Shown here: positions 6,433-14,431 of the stretch, piece after piece
Layout of the letters: each line of letters opens with the position of its first letter
How positions within the stretch are numbered: position 1 is the stretch's first letter
DNA from: Myxococcales bacterium
Lineage (GTDB): Bacteria; UBA10199; 2-02-FULL-44-16; JAAZCA01
NCBI GenBank assembly: GCA_012513515.1
Contig: JAAZCA010000009.1
Coordinates: 1 to 64,000 of the forward strand
Reading direction: 5' to 3'
Length of the DNA stretch: 64,000 nucleotides
Program-made: the position numbers and the translations under genes
Notes under the pieces: model-generated
Seen by the model: the letters and a program-made list of their open reading frames with translations, nothing else
What the model was told of the DNA's origin: nothing
Database searches by the model: none

Positions 6433-7335
6433 ATGCCATACTTGGGAGAAATCGCAGCGCTGCTTACGGCCTTCTCATGGTCGGCCTGCGCGCTGTTTTT
6501 TACGGCGGCGAGCCGCAAGATCGGCTCCTTCTCCATGAGCCACTACAGAATGCTGTTCGGCTTCATCATGATCTCTACGGCACAACTCATTTCGAAGGGA
6601 ACCTTGATTCCCATCGAAATTTCCAACTCCGATTTTCTCCTTCTGGCTGCCAGCGGAATCGTCGGATATTTCATATGCGACACATGCCTATTTCAAAGCT
6701 ATGTCGATATCGGTCCTAAACTCGGGATCTTGTTATTCAACCTCTACCCCTTCGGAAGTGCACTGATGGCCCGCATCTTTTTAGACGAAGTGCTATCCTT
6801 TTCGGCCTGGATCGGGATGACGGTGACGCTGTTCGGGGTCTGTTTCGTTTTGATAGACGGCGGCGGAGAACACCTAAAAATCAAGAGAGCGCATCTCGTA
6901 CGGGGAATATCACTCGCACTTGCGGCGGCCCTGATCCAGGGGGTCAGCTTCACGCTTGCAAAGCCGGCGATGGCAACCGGAGGGGCGGACCCGCTCACGG
7001 CTACATTTATAAGGGCTCTTTTCGGCGGCAGCTCGTTTTGGCTCGTCAGCATGTTCCGGGGCAGGCTCGGAAGCGTGCTGTCGAAATTTAAGCAGAGGCG
7101 CCCTATCCTTCTAATTCTCGCGGGAGCTGTTATCGGACCATTTATCGGCGTCTGGCTCTCGATGACGGCTTTAAAACTGGCTCCGGTCGGAATAGCATCG
7201 ACGCTGATGTCGCTGATGCCTATCCTAATATTGCCGATGAGCGCATTAGTGCATAAAGAGAGGATAAGCTGGCGGGCGCTAGTTGGCGCCGCAATATCAT
7301 GTGCTGGGGTCGCAATTCTGCTAAATGGCGCATGA
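6433..7335 (+). CDS. EamA/DMT-superfamily transporter
   Basis: A 300-residue, very hydrophobic inner-membrane protein with about ten predicted transmembrane helices in two EamA halves (residues 1-137 and 152-299). The opening IAALLTAFSWSACALFF and the second-half LALAAALIQGVSFTLAKPA are typical of drug/metabolite exporters. The substrate cannot be read from sequence; amino acids and metabolites are usual. The gene stands alone on the plus strand after copy 2 of the structured repeat. There is no clear ribosome binding site before the ATG; the start was chosen because the first helix begins right after it. Confidence 0.88.
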   Translation: MPYLGEIAALLTAFSWSACALFFTAASRKIGSFSMSHYRMLFGFIMISTAQLISKGTLIPIEISNSDFLLLAASGIVGYFICDTCLFQSYVDIGPKLGILLFNLYPFGSALMARIFLDEVLSFSAWIGMTVTLFGVCFVLIDGGGEHLKIKRAHLVRGISLALAAALIQGVSFTLAKPAMATGGADPLTATFIRALFGGSSFWLVSMFRGRLGSVLSKFKQRRPILLILAGAVIGPFIGVWLSMTALKLAPVGIASTLMSLMPILILPMSALVHKERISWRALVGAAISCAGVAILLNGA

Positions 7336-7440
7336 GTTCAAAAAAACTTGCCATTTTGCTAAGGATTCGTTAGGAAGCGGCACTCAAATCGTCATCTGGT
7401 TAATAACCCTGTAAATATGACGATTGCTGAAACGGTAGAC

Positions 7441-7604
<164 letters not shown>

Positions 7605-7605
<1 letters not shown>

Positions 7606-8489
7606 CATTTCTTCTTCGCTGCCTTTTTCCACGCATAATTCGGGCTCGCCATCGCGAGCATAGTCCCCTTGTCGACCTTGAGATTGTGCGCGACCACGTC
7701 GCATTTCACCGCAAAAAGGAAGAAGATCGGCAGCTTCTCATCTATCATCGTCTCAAAATTCCCCTGCCCCTTGCTTATTATAACGTCGGCGTTCTTGCAC
7801 GCAGCGCGAAATTCCTTGGAACAGCTCTTTATAAGCGTCCCCGGAATCGTAGAACCGGACTCCATGATCTCGGCAAACTCGCCGATTCCGGCCTCGACTG
7901 CGTCCTCCAAAAGGGAATCGTTTAAAATAGGGGCAGAGCGCACGGCGTAGATGTAGTCGATCTTTTTCGGGAGAAATTCCAGCATCAGACGATCAAAATA
8001 TATCTCGCCCGTATTATCACCGACGATTAAAACCTTTTTGGCGTGGGAGAGCCTCTTTTTCAGAAGATCGATATCGAGGCGCCCGAATTTTTTCATCGCA
8101 AGTTTTGTTATGGCATTTTTCAGCTCAAGCATGACCGGCAGGCCGTAATCGATAACGTTTGAGACGGTGGCAAAGCGCACCGCCATCTCAAGTGGGGATT
8201 TCGATTTTTTTATTGCGGCCCTGCATTTCGGCAGCATCTCCGCCGCGCGCTCATTCTCCATCTTTTTTACCAGCTTAAACGGATCGTGAATGCCGGCAAA
8301 TTTCTTCTTAACCATGTCGAGGACCTGCACGGAGAGCTCTGGAGGGGTACTCTCCAAATCCAGATCCTTTACCATAGCCGCGAGGATGCGAAAGAGTTCT
8401 ATCGACTCGCTCCTTGGCATAGCGCTGTATTTGCATATGCGGTTTAGCTGGTTGAAAAGGCAAAGTATGCATTCCGGTTCGGTTCTCAT
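7605..8489 (-). CDS. DUF89/ARMT1-type damage-control phosphatase family protein
   Basis: A 294-residue protein of the DUF89 family of metal-dependent phosphatases. The N-terminal CILC segment (residues 7-10) is typical of the prokaryotic subfamily, as are the core motif VLIVGDNTGEIYFD (Asp and Asn bind metal) and the later ISKGQGNFET segment near the C-terminus. Members dephosphorylate damaged or excess phosphometabolites; the natural substrate here is unknown. The start was set at MRTEPEC (8489) although the frame is open further upstream, because family homology begins there. A TATACT box lies 10 nt before this ATG and no Shine-Dalgarno is visible. The gene converges on the tRNA. Confidence 0.85.
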
Positions 8490-8625
8490 GGTGGGCGGTA
8501 GTATACGAAATGGATAGATCAGTCCATGGTAAAAGAATAGATAGTTGGGCCGCATTATTTCTAGCAACTTGGAATCCCGCAGCAACCGATAACTAGATTG
8601 GGAGAGGGGCACTCGAGAGGCGGAG

Positions 8626-8835
8626 ATGCCTGCGTTTGAGGACGAGATCACCGATCGCGCCAAGGTCGAGGAGGAAAAAGACGATTCCGACACCTCCGAA
8701 AAGGAACATAAACATAAGCGCACGATTCTAGAATTTATAATAGATGCAAACGAAGAGGACGAGGACTTCTGGGAAGAGGAATTTTACGAATCCATCGTCA
8801 GGATAAAAAAACGCCACCCTGCAGAGGGGTTGTAA
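8626..8835 (+). CDS. Small acidic hypothetical protein
   Basis: A 69-residue, strongly charged protein rich in Glu, Asp and Lys (EEEKDDSDTSEKEHKHK, then NEEDEDFWEEEFYE). It has no membrane segment and no recognised domain. A purine-rich GAGAGGCGGAG precedes the ATG, and a strong hairpin terminator follows the stop by a few bases, which together support a real gene. It is divergent from the DUF89 gene and convergent with hcp. Function unknown. Confidence 0.5.
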   Translation: MPAFEDEITDRAKVEEEKDDSDTSEKEHKHKRTILEFIIDANEEDEDFWEEEFYESIVRIKKRHPAEGL

Positions 8836-8865
8836 AAAAAGAGCCGCCCGAAGGCGGCTCTTCTC
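8834..8865. terminator. Bidirectional intrinsic terminator
   Basis: Stem GAGCCGCC (8841-8848) and GGCGGCTC (8853-8860) with a CGAA tetraloop. It is flanked by an A-run on the left and TTCT on the right, between the small acidic gene and the end of hcp, so it can serve both strands. Confidence 0.9.
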
Positions 8866-8886
8866 ATTTGCATACGATTTCAAAAA

Positions 8887-10509
8887 CTAGCCGAGTATCG
8901 CCTTGAGGTCCTGCTGAGCCGTAGTCGTGGGCATTATGTTGAATTTTTCCACGAGGACGTTAAGCACCGCAGGGGTTACAAAGGCCGGAAGACTCGGCCC
9001 AAGCCTTATATTCTTTATTCCAAGATGAAGAAGCGTGAGAAGTATGCATACGGCCTTCTGTTCATACCATGAAAGAATCAGCGACAGAGGAAGATCGTTT
9101 ACGCCGCACTTGAATGCGTCGGCAAGCGCCACCGCAATCTTTATCGCCGAGTAGGCATCGTTGCACTGCCCGATATCGAGAAGCCTCGGAATTCCGCCGA
9201 TATCGCCAAACTCCATCTTGTTAAAACGATACTTGCCGCAAGCCAGCGTCAGTATCACCGAATCTGAAGGAACGCTTTCGGCAAACTCGGTATAATAATT
9301 GCGCCCCGGCTTCGCGCCGTCGCAGCCCCCTATGAGGAAGAAGTGCTTGACCGCGCCGGATTTAACCGCATCGATCACCTTGTCGGCAACGCCTAGCACC
9401 GCATTTCTGCCGAATCCTACAGTGATATATTTCTCTTCGCCATCGGCGGCAAAGCCATCGGATGAAAGCGCCATCTCTATCGCTGGAGCGAAGTTCTTAT
9501 CCGCTATGTGATGGACGCCGGGCCATGCGACAAGGCCTGTCGTGAATATCCTGGCCTTGTAGCTGTCGCGCGGCTTCTGGATGCAATTGGTGGTCATTAT
9601 TATCGAACCCGGAAATGCGTCGAACTCCTTCTGTTGGTCCTGCCATGCGCCACCGTAATTTCCGACGAGGTGTTTGTATTTCTTGAGCTGCGGATATCCG
9701 TGGCACGGCAGCATCTCTCCGTGCGTGTAGACGTTTATCCCCTTCCCTTCCGTCTGCTTGAGTATCATCTCGAGATCTTTTAGGTCGTGCCCTGAAACGA
9801 GCACCGCCTTCCCCTTCACCGGCGTGACGCGAACCTTGGTTGGAACTGGGTGGCCATAGGTGCCAGTGTTGGCGGCGTCTAGAAGTTCCATGACGCGGAG
9901 ATTGACCTCGCCGCACTTGAGAATCTTTCCGAGAAGTTCGTTGACGTCGGAAGGGTTGGAGGCGAGGAATGAAAGCGCCTCGTGGAAAAACGCGAATACC
10001 GAATCGTCCTCCTGGCCGAGCACGTGAGCATGGTCAGCATAGGCCGCCATCCCTTTAAGACCGTACACCAGAGTCTCATGCAATCCGACGATATCTTCGC
10101 CGAGCTTGGTCTTGCGATCTGGAATTGAAAAGTGTCCAGCCTGTTTCTCGAGCGAGGCCAGGTCCTTTGCCGGTTCGAATGAAGGGGCTGGCGCATCCTT
10201 GCCGAGGGCATCTGCCAGATTTTTTCTGATCGACTTGTATTTCTCTATAAATGGAAGATATCTATTCTCGTCGAAATTCACGTTCGTGACTGTCGTAAAA
10301 AGCGCCTCTACGACGAAAAGGTCGGCATCTCTCGTCTTGATGCCTCGTTTTCTAGCTTCGTGTGCCAGCACAGAAACGTCCTTTGCGCTCTGCACCAACA
10401 GATCTATCATCGAGGATACCTCGGGCTCCTTGCCGCATACCCCCTTCATCGTACATCCCTTGCCTCCGACCGTCTGTTCGCACTGATAGCAAAACATTTT
10501 CGTGTCCAT
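8887..10509 (-). CDS. hcp: Hybrid cluster protein (hydroxylamine/NO reductase)
   Basis: A 540-residue protein. The N-terminal cluster motif is CYQC-x8-C-x5-C (residues 7-22), the class I arrangement without the insertion of class III. The hybrid-cluster ligands follow in the C-terminal half (GGCDGAKPGR, LACGKYRF, GQCNDAYSA). Hcp reduces hydroxylamine in vitro and nitric oxide in vivo and protects anaerobes from nitrosative stress. The start at MDTKMF (10509) has a strong AAAGGAG seven bases upstream; an earlier in-frame start lacks one. It lies 91 bp downstream of the ferredoxin gene on the same strand, which probably supplies electrons, and a Crp/Fnr regulator follows the same direction upstream. 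Confidence 0.96.
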   Translation of the reverse strand: MDTKMFCYQCEQTVGGKGCTMKGVCGKEPEVSSMIDLLVQSAKDVSVLAHEARKRGIKTRDADLFVVEALFTTVTNVNFDENRYLPFIEKYKSIRKNLADALGKDAPAPSFEPAKDLASLEKQAGHFSIPDRKTKLGEDIVGLHETLVYGLKGMAAYADHAHVLGQEDDSVFAFFHEALSFLASNPSDVNELLGKILKCGEVNLRVMELLDAANTGTYGHPVPTKVRVTPVKGKAVLVSGHDLKDLEMILKQTEGKGINVYTHGEMLPCHGYPQLKKYKHLVGNYGGAWQDQQKEFDAFPGSIIMTTNCIQKPRDSYKARIFTTGLVAWPGVHHIADKNFAPAIEMALSSDGFAADGEEKYITVGFGRNAVLGVADKVIDAVKSGAVKHFFLIGGCDGAKPGRNYYTEFAESVPSDSVILTLACGKYRFNKMEFGDIGGIPRLLDIGQCNDAYSAIKIAVALADAFKCGVNDLPLSLILSWYEQKAVCILLTLLHLGIKNIRLGPSLPAFVTPAVLNVLVEKFNIMPTTTAQQDLKAILG

Positions 10510-10561
10510 ACATATTCTCCTTTTGAAAGTTAAGCGACAATTCACGAACCTATTTAGGTTT

Positions 10562-10592
10562 TGGTCAATTGTCTATGGTCAATAGTCCATAG
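10562..10592. repeat. GGTCAAT-type heptad repeat between ferredoxin and hcp
   Basis: Tandem degenerate 7-mers (GGTCAAT, TGTCTAT, GGTCAAT, AGTCCAT, AGTAAC), same family as 6334-6375 and 16661-16687, within the short gap of the hcp transcript. Confidence 0.7.
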
Positions 10593-10600
10593 TAACAGAG

Positions 10601-11407
10601 CTAATCATCTTCCCTGACTCCTCCTTCCAGGCTTATGATCGTCTTTTTGATGCGCACCCTCACTCCTGACGATTCCGCAGCCCTCTGCACAAGCGAAAAA
10701 AGTCCGGCGCAGCAAGGCACCTCCATCATGACGACCTCGATTGAACGAAAATCATTTGTCTGTATCATCGCGGCGAGTTTTTGCACGTAGGGATCGGTGT
10801 TGTCTAGCTTGGGGCAGGCCATCGCAACGACTCTCCCCCTGATAAAATCGTGATGTAGATTTGCATACGCGACAGCGGTGCAGTCGGCCAGAAGAAGCAG
10901 ATCGGCGTTTTTCAGATAGGGGGCATTGACCGGGATCAGGGCCAGCTGAACGGGCCAATGCGTAAGTTCGCTCGCAATTCCACAGCACTTGTTGCGCTGC
11001 GCCTCAACCTTAGCCTCAGCCTTAGCCTTTCCCGCAACCTTGAGTTCCTTCGCCATCGTGCCGGGGCAGCCGCATGGAAGCGGTGACTCGTTACTCGTAA
11101 CTCGTGACTGGTTGGAAGAACTGCACCCCTTAGTTTCATCAGGGATAGTACTACTGCCTTCGCGCATCGCCTGTTTCTCTACAGCTGTTTCATCGAAGGC
11201 CTCGGCCTCACGTTCCTCTATAGTGATGGCGCCGCGCGGGCACTCGCCTAGGCATGCGCCAAGGCCGTCGCAATAGACATCGCTTACCAGCCTCGCCTTG
11301 CCGTCCACGATCTGAAGCGCCCCCTCCTTGCATGAGGGAATGCACAGCCCGCAGCCGTCGCATTTTTCTTCGTCTATCTTGATGATCTTCCTGATGACCT
11401 TTGGCAT
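10601..11407 (-). CDS. 4Fe-4S ferredoxin-domain protein partnered with Hcp
   Basis: A 268-residue protein. The N-terminus holds two [4Fe-4S] motifs: CDGCGLCIPSC (residues about 16-26), then CDGLGACLGEC with a following CP. The C-terminal half (about 150-268) contains conserved Cys in MACPKLDN and EVPCCAGL and is a domain often found in stand-alone ferredoxins next to hcp. The likely role is electron donor to Hcp, in place of the Hcr flavoprotein of enterics. The linker (residues about 85-145) is low in complexity and holds an in-frame 7-bp repeat (11083-11112). An FNR-like dyad lies 56 bp upstream. Confidence 0.88.
   Translation of the reverse strand: MPKVIRKIIKIDEEKCDGCGLCIPSCKEGALQIVDGKARLVSDVYCDGLGACLGECPRGAITIEEREAEAFDETAVEKQAMREGSSTIPDETKGCSSSNQSRVTSNESPLPCGCPGTMAKELKVAGKAKAEAKVEAQRNKCCGIASELTHWPVQLALIPVNAPYLKNADLLLLADCTAVAYANLHHDFIRGRVVAMACPKLDNTDPYVQKLAAMIQTNDFRSIEVVMMEVPCCAGLFSLVQRAAESSGVRVRIKKTIISLEGGVREDD
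11083..11112. repeat. GTNACTC-type heptad repeat inside the ferredoxin coding sequence
   Basis: Tandem 7-mers GTGACTC, GTTACTC, GTAACTC, GTGACTG, encoding SRVTSNES-like residues near 99-109 of the linker. Related repeats lie in intergenic DNA at 16612-16635 and 50682-50705. Confidence 0.75.
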
Positions 11408-11462
11408 CCCTGTCTCCTCTGTTATCCGGGCTGGAACCTACAGCCAAAAAAAAGCGATGTAA

Positions 11463-11476
11463 TTGACTGAGATCAA
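11463..11476. promoter_or_regulatory. FNR/HcpR-type binding site
   Basis: TTGAC-TGAG-ATCAA, close to the FNR dyad TTGAT-N4-ATCAA, lies 56-69 bp before the ferredoxin start. Its right end overlaps the stop of the Crp/Fnr regulator gene. It is probably the target of that regulator for the ferredoxin-hcp transcript. Confidence 0.55.
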
Positions 11477-12165
11477 TTTTCAGATTTTTTACACCCGGAG
11501 GCGATGCGAGACAACTCCTTGATATTCAATATCTTTACCTTGCCGCCCGAGATCTGCAAAAACCCCGCTTTCAAAAATTTCTTTAAATTTCTTGAAAAAG
11601 TTTCCGGAACCGTCCCCAATCTGGAGGCGAGCTCACGTTTTTGCATCCCCAAAAAAAACTCCGCCCCCTGTTTTCGGGCGCGCTTTACAAAGTAGGCGGC
11701 AAGACGCGCCTCGACGCTGTCGAGGGAGAGCTCCGATAAAAGGGAATTCAAATGTCTGAGAAGGGATGACATCACGCCCATCATCTTCATCGAAACATCG
11801 GGATGTTTCCTTATGAATGATGAGAGTCGGTCTTTTCTTATCGCAACCACCCTGGAATCTTTTCTAGCTACCGCGGTGGCCGGATATTCCTCGCCTGAAA
11901 AAACGGCGGCCTCGGCAAATATTTCCACCGGAGAGACGCTGCGAACAAGCCTCTCCCTCCCTTCCGAAGAATATTTCACCAAATCGATCGCTCCGGATTC
12001 GAGGATAAAAAGAAAGGCGGCCTCATCCCCTTCCGAAAATAGAATTTCACCATCTGCAAGAGATTTTTCCGATGCGAGGGCGGCGATACCCGATATCGAC
12101 CGAGGGTCGAGCTCGGCAAAGAGATGGCATTTCTTTAGAACGGAATCTATTTTAGGTTTTGTCAT
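11473..12165 (-). CDS. Crp/Fnr family transcriptional regulator (HcpR/Dnr-like)
   Basis: A 230-residue protein: an N-terminal cyclic-nucleotide-binding-like beta barrel (residues about 10-125) and a C-terminal winged helix (ELASRLGTVPETFSRNLKKF, about 172-191). The cysteine set needed for an Fnr iron-sulfur cluster is missing (only one early Cys), so it is not an Fnr proper. Position beside hcp suggests a nitrosative-stress sensor such as HcpR or Dnr. Its start overlaps the stop of the TSUP transporter gene by the ATGA arrangement, so both are on one transcript. A dyad between it and the ferredoxin gene fits direct control. Confidence 0.85.
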   Translation of the reverse strand: MTKPKIDSVLKKCHLFAELDPRSISGIAALASEKSLADGEILFSEGDEAAFLFILESGAIDLVKYSSEGRERLVRSVSPVEIFAEAAVFSGEEYPATAVARKDSRVVAIRKDRLSSFIRKHPDVSMKMMGVMSSLLRHLNSLLSELSLDSVEARLAAYFVKRARKQGAEFFLGMQKRELASRLGTVPETFSRNLKKFLKAGFLQISGGKVKILNIKELSRIASGCKKSEN

Positions 12166-12950
12166 AACACCCCAGCTGCGATTCCAAACCCCAATGCTAT
12201 AAGCATCGCACCAACCAATCTATTGATAAATTTCATCGTAACTTTTTTCAAGATCCTCGCACCTGTAAATGAACCTATGAATGCGAATATTATTCCCGCG
12301 GCGACCAGTCCCCTTATCGCCGAATCTCCGGAGGAAAAAAGTTCCAGCCGCATAAATGTGAAGCCATAGACGGCTATCCTGAAAACATCCACAATCACCG
12401 CGGAGAGAACAACGGTACCGACGAATTCCTCCTTCGGCATCCCCAGGCGCATGAGAAATGTGGTCCTTAAAGCCCCCTGATGGCCGGAAAGCCCGCCGAA
12501 GAATCCGGAAAGAAATCCTCCGAGAGGGATATATTTGGAATCGAGGGCGATAGTTTCAAAAAACGGAATTATCTCCAAGAGACCGAAGATAACGATCAGA
12601 ATGCCTATCGTAAGTTTTACCGCGGTAAGATCGAGGCTTCTTCCGAAAAGCTCGTATGAGTAAATCGGTGCGATATCGACGAAATATCCAAGGCAAAGCG
12701 CTCCGATCACGGCGGCGATCGTGGCAGGAATTGCGAAGGCGGCAACGACCTTGAGCCTCGCCTTTCTGCCCACGAGAAAGACCTTGAAAATATTGTTGGC
12801 AAGGTGGACGATCGCAGTCGCGGCGATGGCGAGTTCCACCGGGAAAAAGAGCGCAAAGACCGGCATAAGCAGCGTGCCGAGGCCAAATCCCGAAAAAAGA
12901 GTCAGGGCCGAAACCACCAGCGATGCCAAGGCAACTAGGATGTAGGCCAT
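12162..12950 (-). CDS. TSUP-family membrane transporter (TauE/SafE type)
   Basis: A 262-residue inner-membrane protein with about seven or eight hydrophobic helices and the duplicated TSUP pattern (GLGTLLMPVFALFFP near the start, GGFLSGFFGGLSGHQGALR in the middle). The family exports sulfite, sulfoacetate and other organosulfur or C2 anions; the substrate here is not determined. A strong GGAGG precedes the ATG. It is the first gene of the transcript leading into the Crp/Fnr regulator, with a 4-bp overlap. Confidence 0.88.
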   Translation of the reverse strand: MAYILVALASLVVSALTLFSGFGLGTLLMPVFALFFPVELAIAATAIVHLANNIFKVFLVGRKARLKVVAAFAIPATIAAVIGALCLGYFVDIAPIYSYELFGRSLDLTAVKLTIGILIVIFGLLEIIPFFETIALDSKYIPLGGFLSGFFGGLSGHQGALRTTFLMRLGMPKEEFVGTVVLSAVIVDVFRIAVYGFTFMRLELFSSGDSAIRGLVAAGIIFAFIGSFTGARILKKVTMKFINRLVGAMLIALGFGIAAGVL

Positions 12951-13068
12951 TTAATCCTCCTTCGCAGTTAGGCCCCGAAATGAACATAGATCTGTGGCCG
13001 ACTCAATAGAAAACTAAAAAGCTTGCTATTGTCTTTTTTGTCGAAGAGATGGATAGTCCGACTCACAC

Positions 13069-13506
13069 ATGGAGATACGATTCATAAATACGCAAGACCC
13101 GCTATACCCCATGGAACGCGCTTTGCGGGTCGAGGTCCTGAGAAAACCTTTGGGCCTCGATGCCGGAACCGAGGAATTCCCCTTCGAAAGGGAGAGCCTT
13201 CATCTGATAGCGCTCGACGGAAAAATTCCGGTCGGCTGCGTTCTCTTTCGCCCTCAGGGAAAAACTGGGAGGCTCTATCAGATGGCGGTACACGAAAAAT
13301 ATCGCGGCCAAGGTTTGGGGGCCATGCTGGTGAGGAAGATGGAAAAAAGGCTGATATCCGAAGGAATCGAGGAGGTCTATCTGCATGCACGTCACACCTC
13401 TGCGCCATTTTTCGAAAAGCTCGGATATAAAATAGAGGGTGAACCGTTCATAGAGATAGGAATCGAACACAGGATGATGAAAAAAAATTTCAGGAAGATA
13501 TCATGA
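13069..13506 (+). CDS. GNAT family N-acetyltransferase
   Basis: A 145-residue protein with the GNAT fold. Beta-4 leads into the acetyl-CoA loop KYRGQGLGAMLV (Q/RxxGxG/A, residues about 78-89), and the C-terminal SAPFFEKLGYKIEGEPF segment is typical of ElaA/YjcF-like members. The substrate is unknown. The stop overlaps the start of the DUF2156 gene (ATGA), so the two are translationally coupled. Only a weak ribosome binding site precedes the ATG. Confidence 0.85.
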   Translation: MEIRFINTQDPLYPMERALRVEVLRKPLGLDAGTEEFPFERESLHLIALDGKIPVGCVLFRPQGKTGRLYQMAVHEKYRGQGLGAMLVRKMEKRLISEGIEEVYLHARHTSAPFFEKLGYKIEGEPFIEIGIEHRMMKKNFRKIS

Positions 13507-14429
13507 AAGACCTTGGCCTGATATCGATGGAGCACAGGGATATCGCACTCGAAGCGCTCGCGGCATTTCCACCAATTGCGTCCGAACAGACCTTTACCAA
13601 CCTCTATGCCTGGAAGGAATCGCATCCTGTCGGCATAATCTCCGACTCAAAAAACGGACTGATATTCTACGCCGACCACGGGGAATTCATGTCGATATAC
13701 GGCGCACCGCTGGGGAATATCGAACTTGGCGATGCGGCTACGGTAATTCAAAAGATATCGGGAAAGCCAGTGATCGCCGCCGAAAGAATTCCGCATAACA
13801 TAGCTATTCGCGGCTTCGAAAGGTCGGATGACAGAGCAAATCATGATTATGTTTATATGAGAGAAGAACTCGCATCACTCTCAGGAAACAGATTTCACGC
13901 CAAGAAGAACCTTCTCAACCAGTGCCTGGAAAACTACGAATGTTCCTACGAGGAGATCGGCTCTGAAAACCTGAGCGAGGTGACGGAATTCATGAAGAGA
14001 TGGTGCGAATCGAGAAAATGCGGAACCGAGCCCGGCCTCTGTCACGAATATCGCGCAATAAGGACGATCCTTGAAAACTACGACAGTTTCCCGGTAACAG
14101 GGGCCGCGATAAGGATCTATGGAAAAGTCGAGGCGTTCACAATCGGGGAAAAACTGAACTCCGAGACCGCCGTCATCCACTTCGAAAAGGCCTCGGGAAA
14201 TTTCAAGGGGCTGTACCAGCTGGTCAACAACTGGTTTGCGAAAAATCACCTCGCTGAATTTAAATTCGTAAATCGCGAGCAGGATCTGGGAATAGAGGGA
14301 CTGCGCAAGGCAAAGGAAAGTTATAACCCCCATCACATGGTGGAAAAATCGAATGTCTTTTTTTCCAAAGATGCGCATGCAAGGCTAAAAGCGCAGGTAG
14401 AAAAGCGCTGCGGGGATGTCGGGGCTTGA
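13503..14429 (+). CDS. DUF2156 domain protein (phosphatidylglycerol lysyltransferase C-terminal-like)
   Basis: A 308-residue soluble protein of the DUF2156 family, a double-GNAT fold related to the aminoacyl-transferase domain of MprF. Family marks are YMREELASLSGNRFHAKKNLLNQ in the centre and the C-terminal FVNREQDLGIEGLRKAKESYNP block. There is no membrane flippase part, so it is the short cytoplasmic version. Its role is unknown; aminoacyl-tRNA-dependent transfer is possible. It is coupled to the GNAT gene upstream and convergent with transketolase, with only 2 bp between stops. Confidence 0.87.
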   Translation: MKDLGLISMEHRDIALEALAAFPPIASEQTFTNLYAWKESHPVGIISDSKNGLIFYADHGEFMSIYGAPLGNIELGDAATVIQKISGKPVIAAERIPHNIAIRGFERSDDRANHDYVYMREELASLSGNRFHAKKNLLNQCLENYECSYEEIGSENLSEVTEFMKRWCESRKCGTEPGLCHEYRAIRTILENYDSFPVTGAAIRIYGKVEAFTIGEKLNSETAVIHFEKASGNFKGLYQLVNNWFAKNHLAEFKFVNREQDLGIEGLRKAKESYNPHHMVEKSNVFFSKDAHARLKAQVEKRCGDVGA

Positions 14430-14431
14430 TC

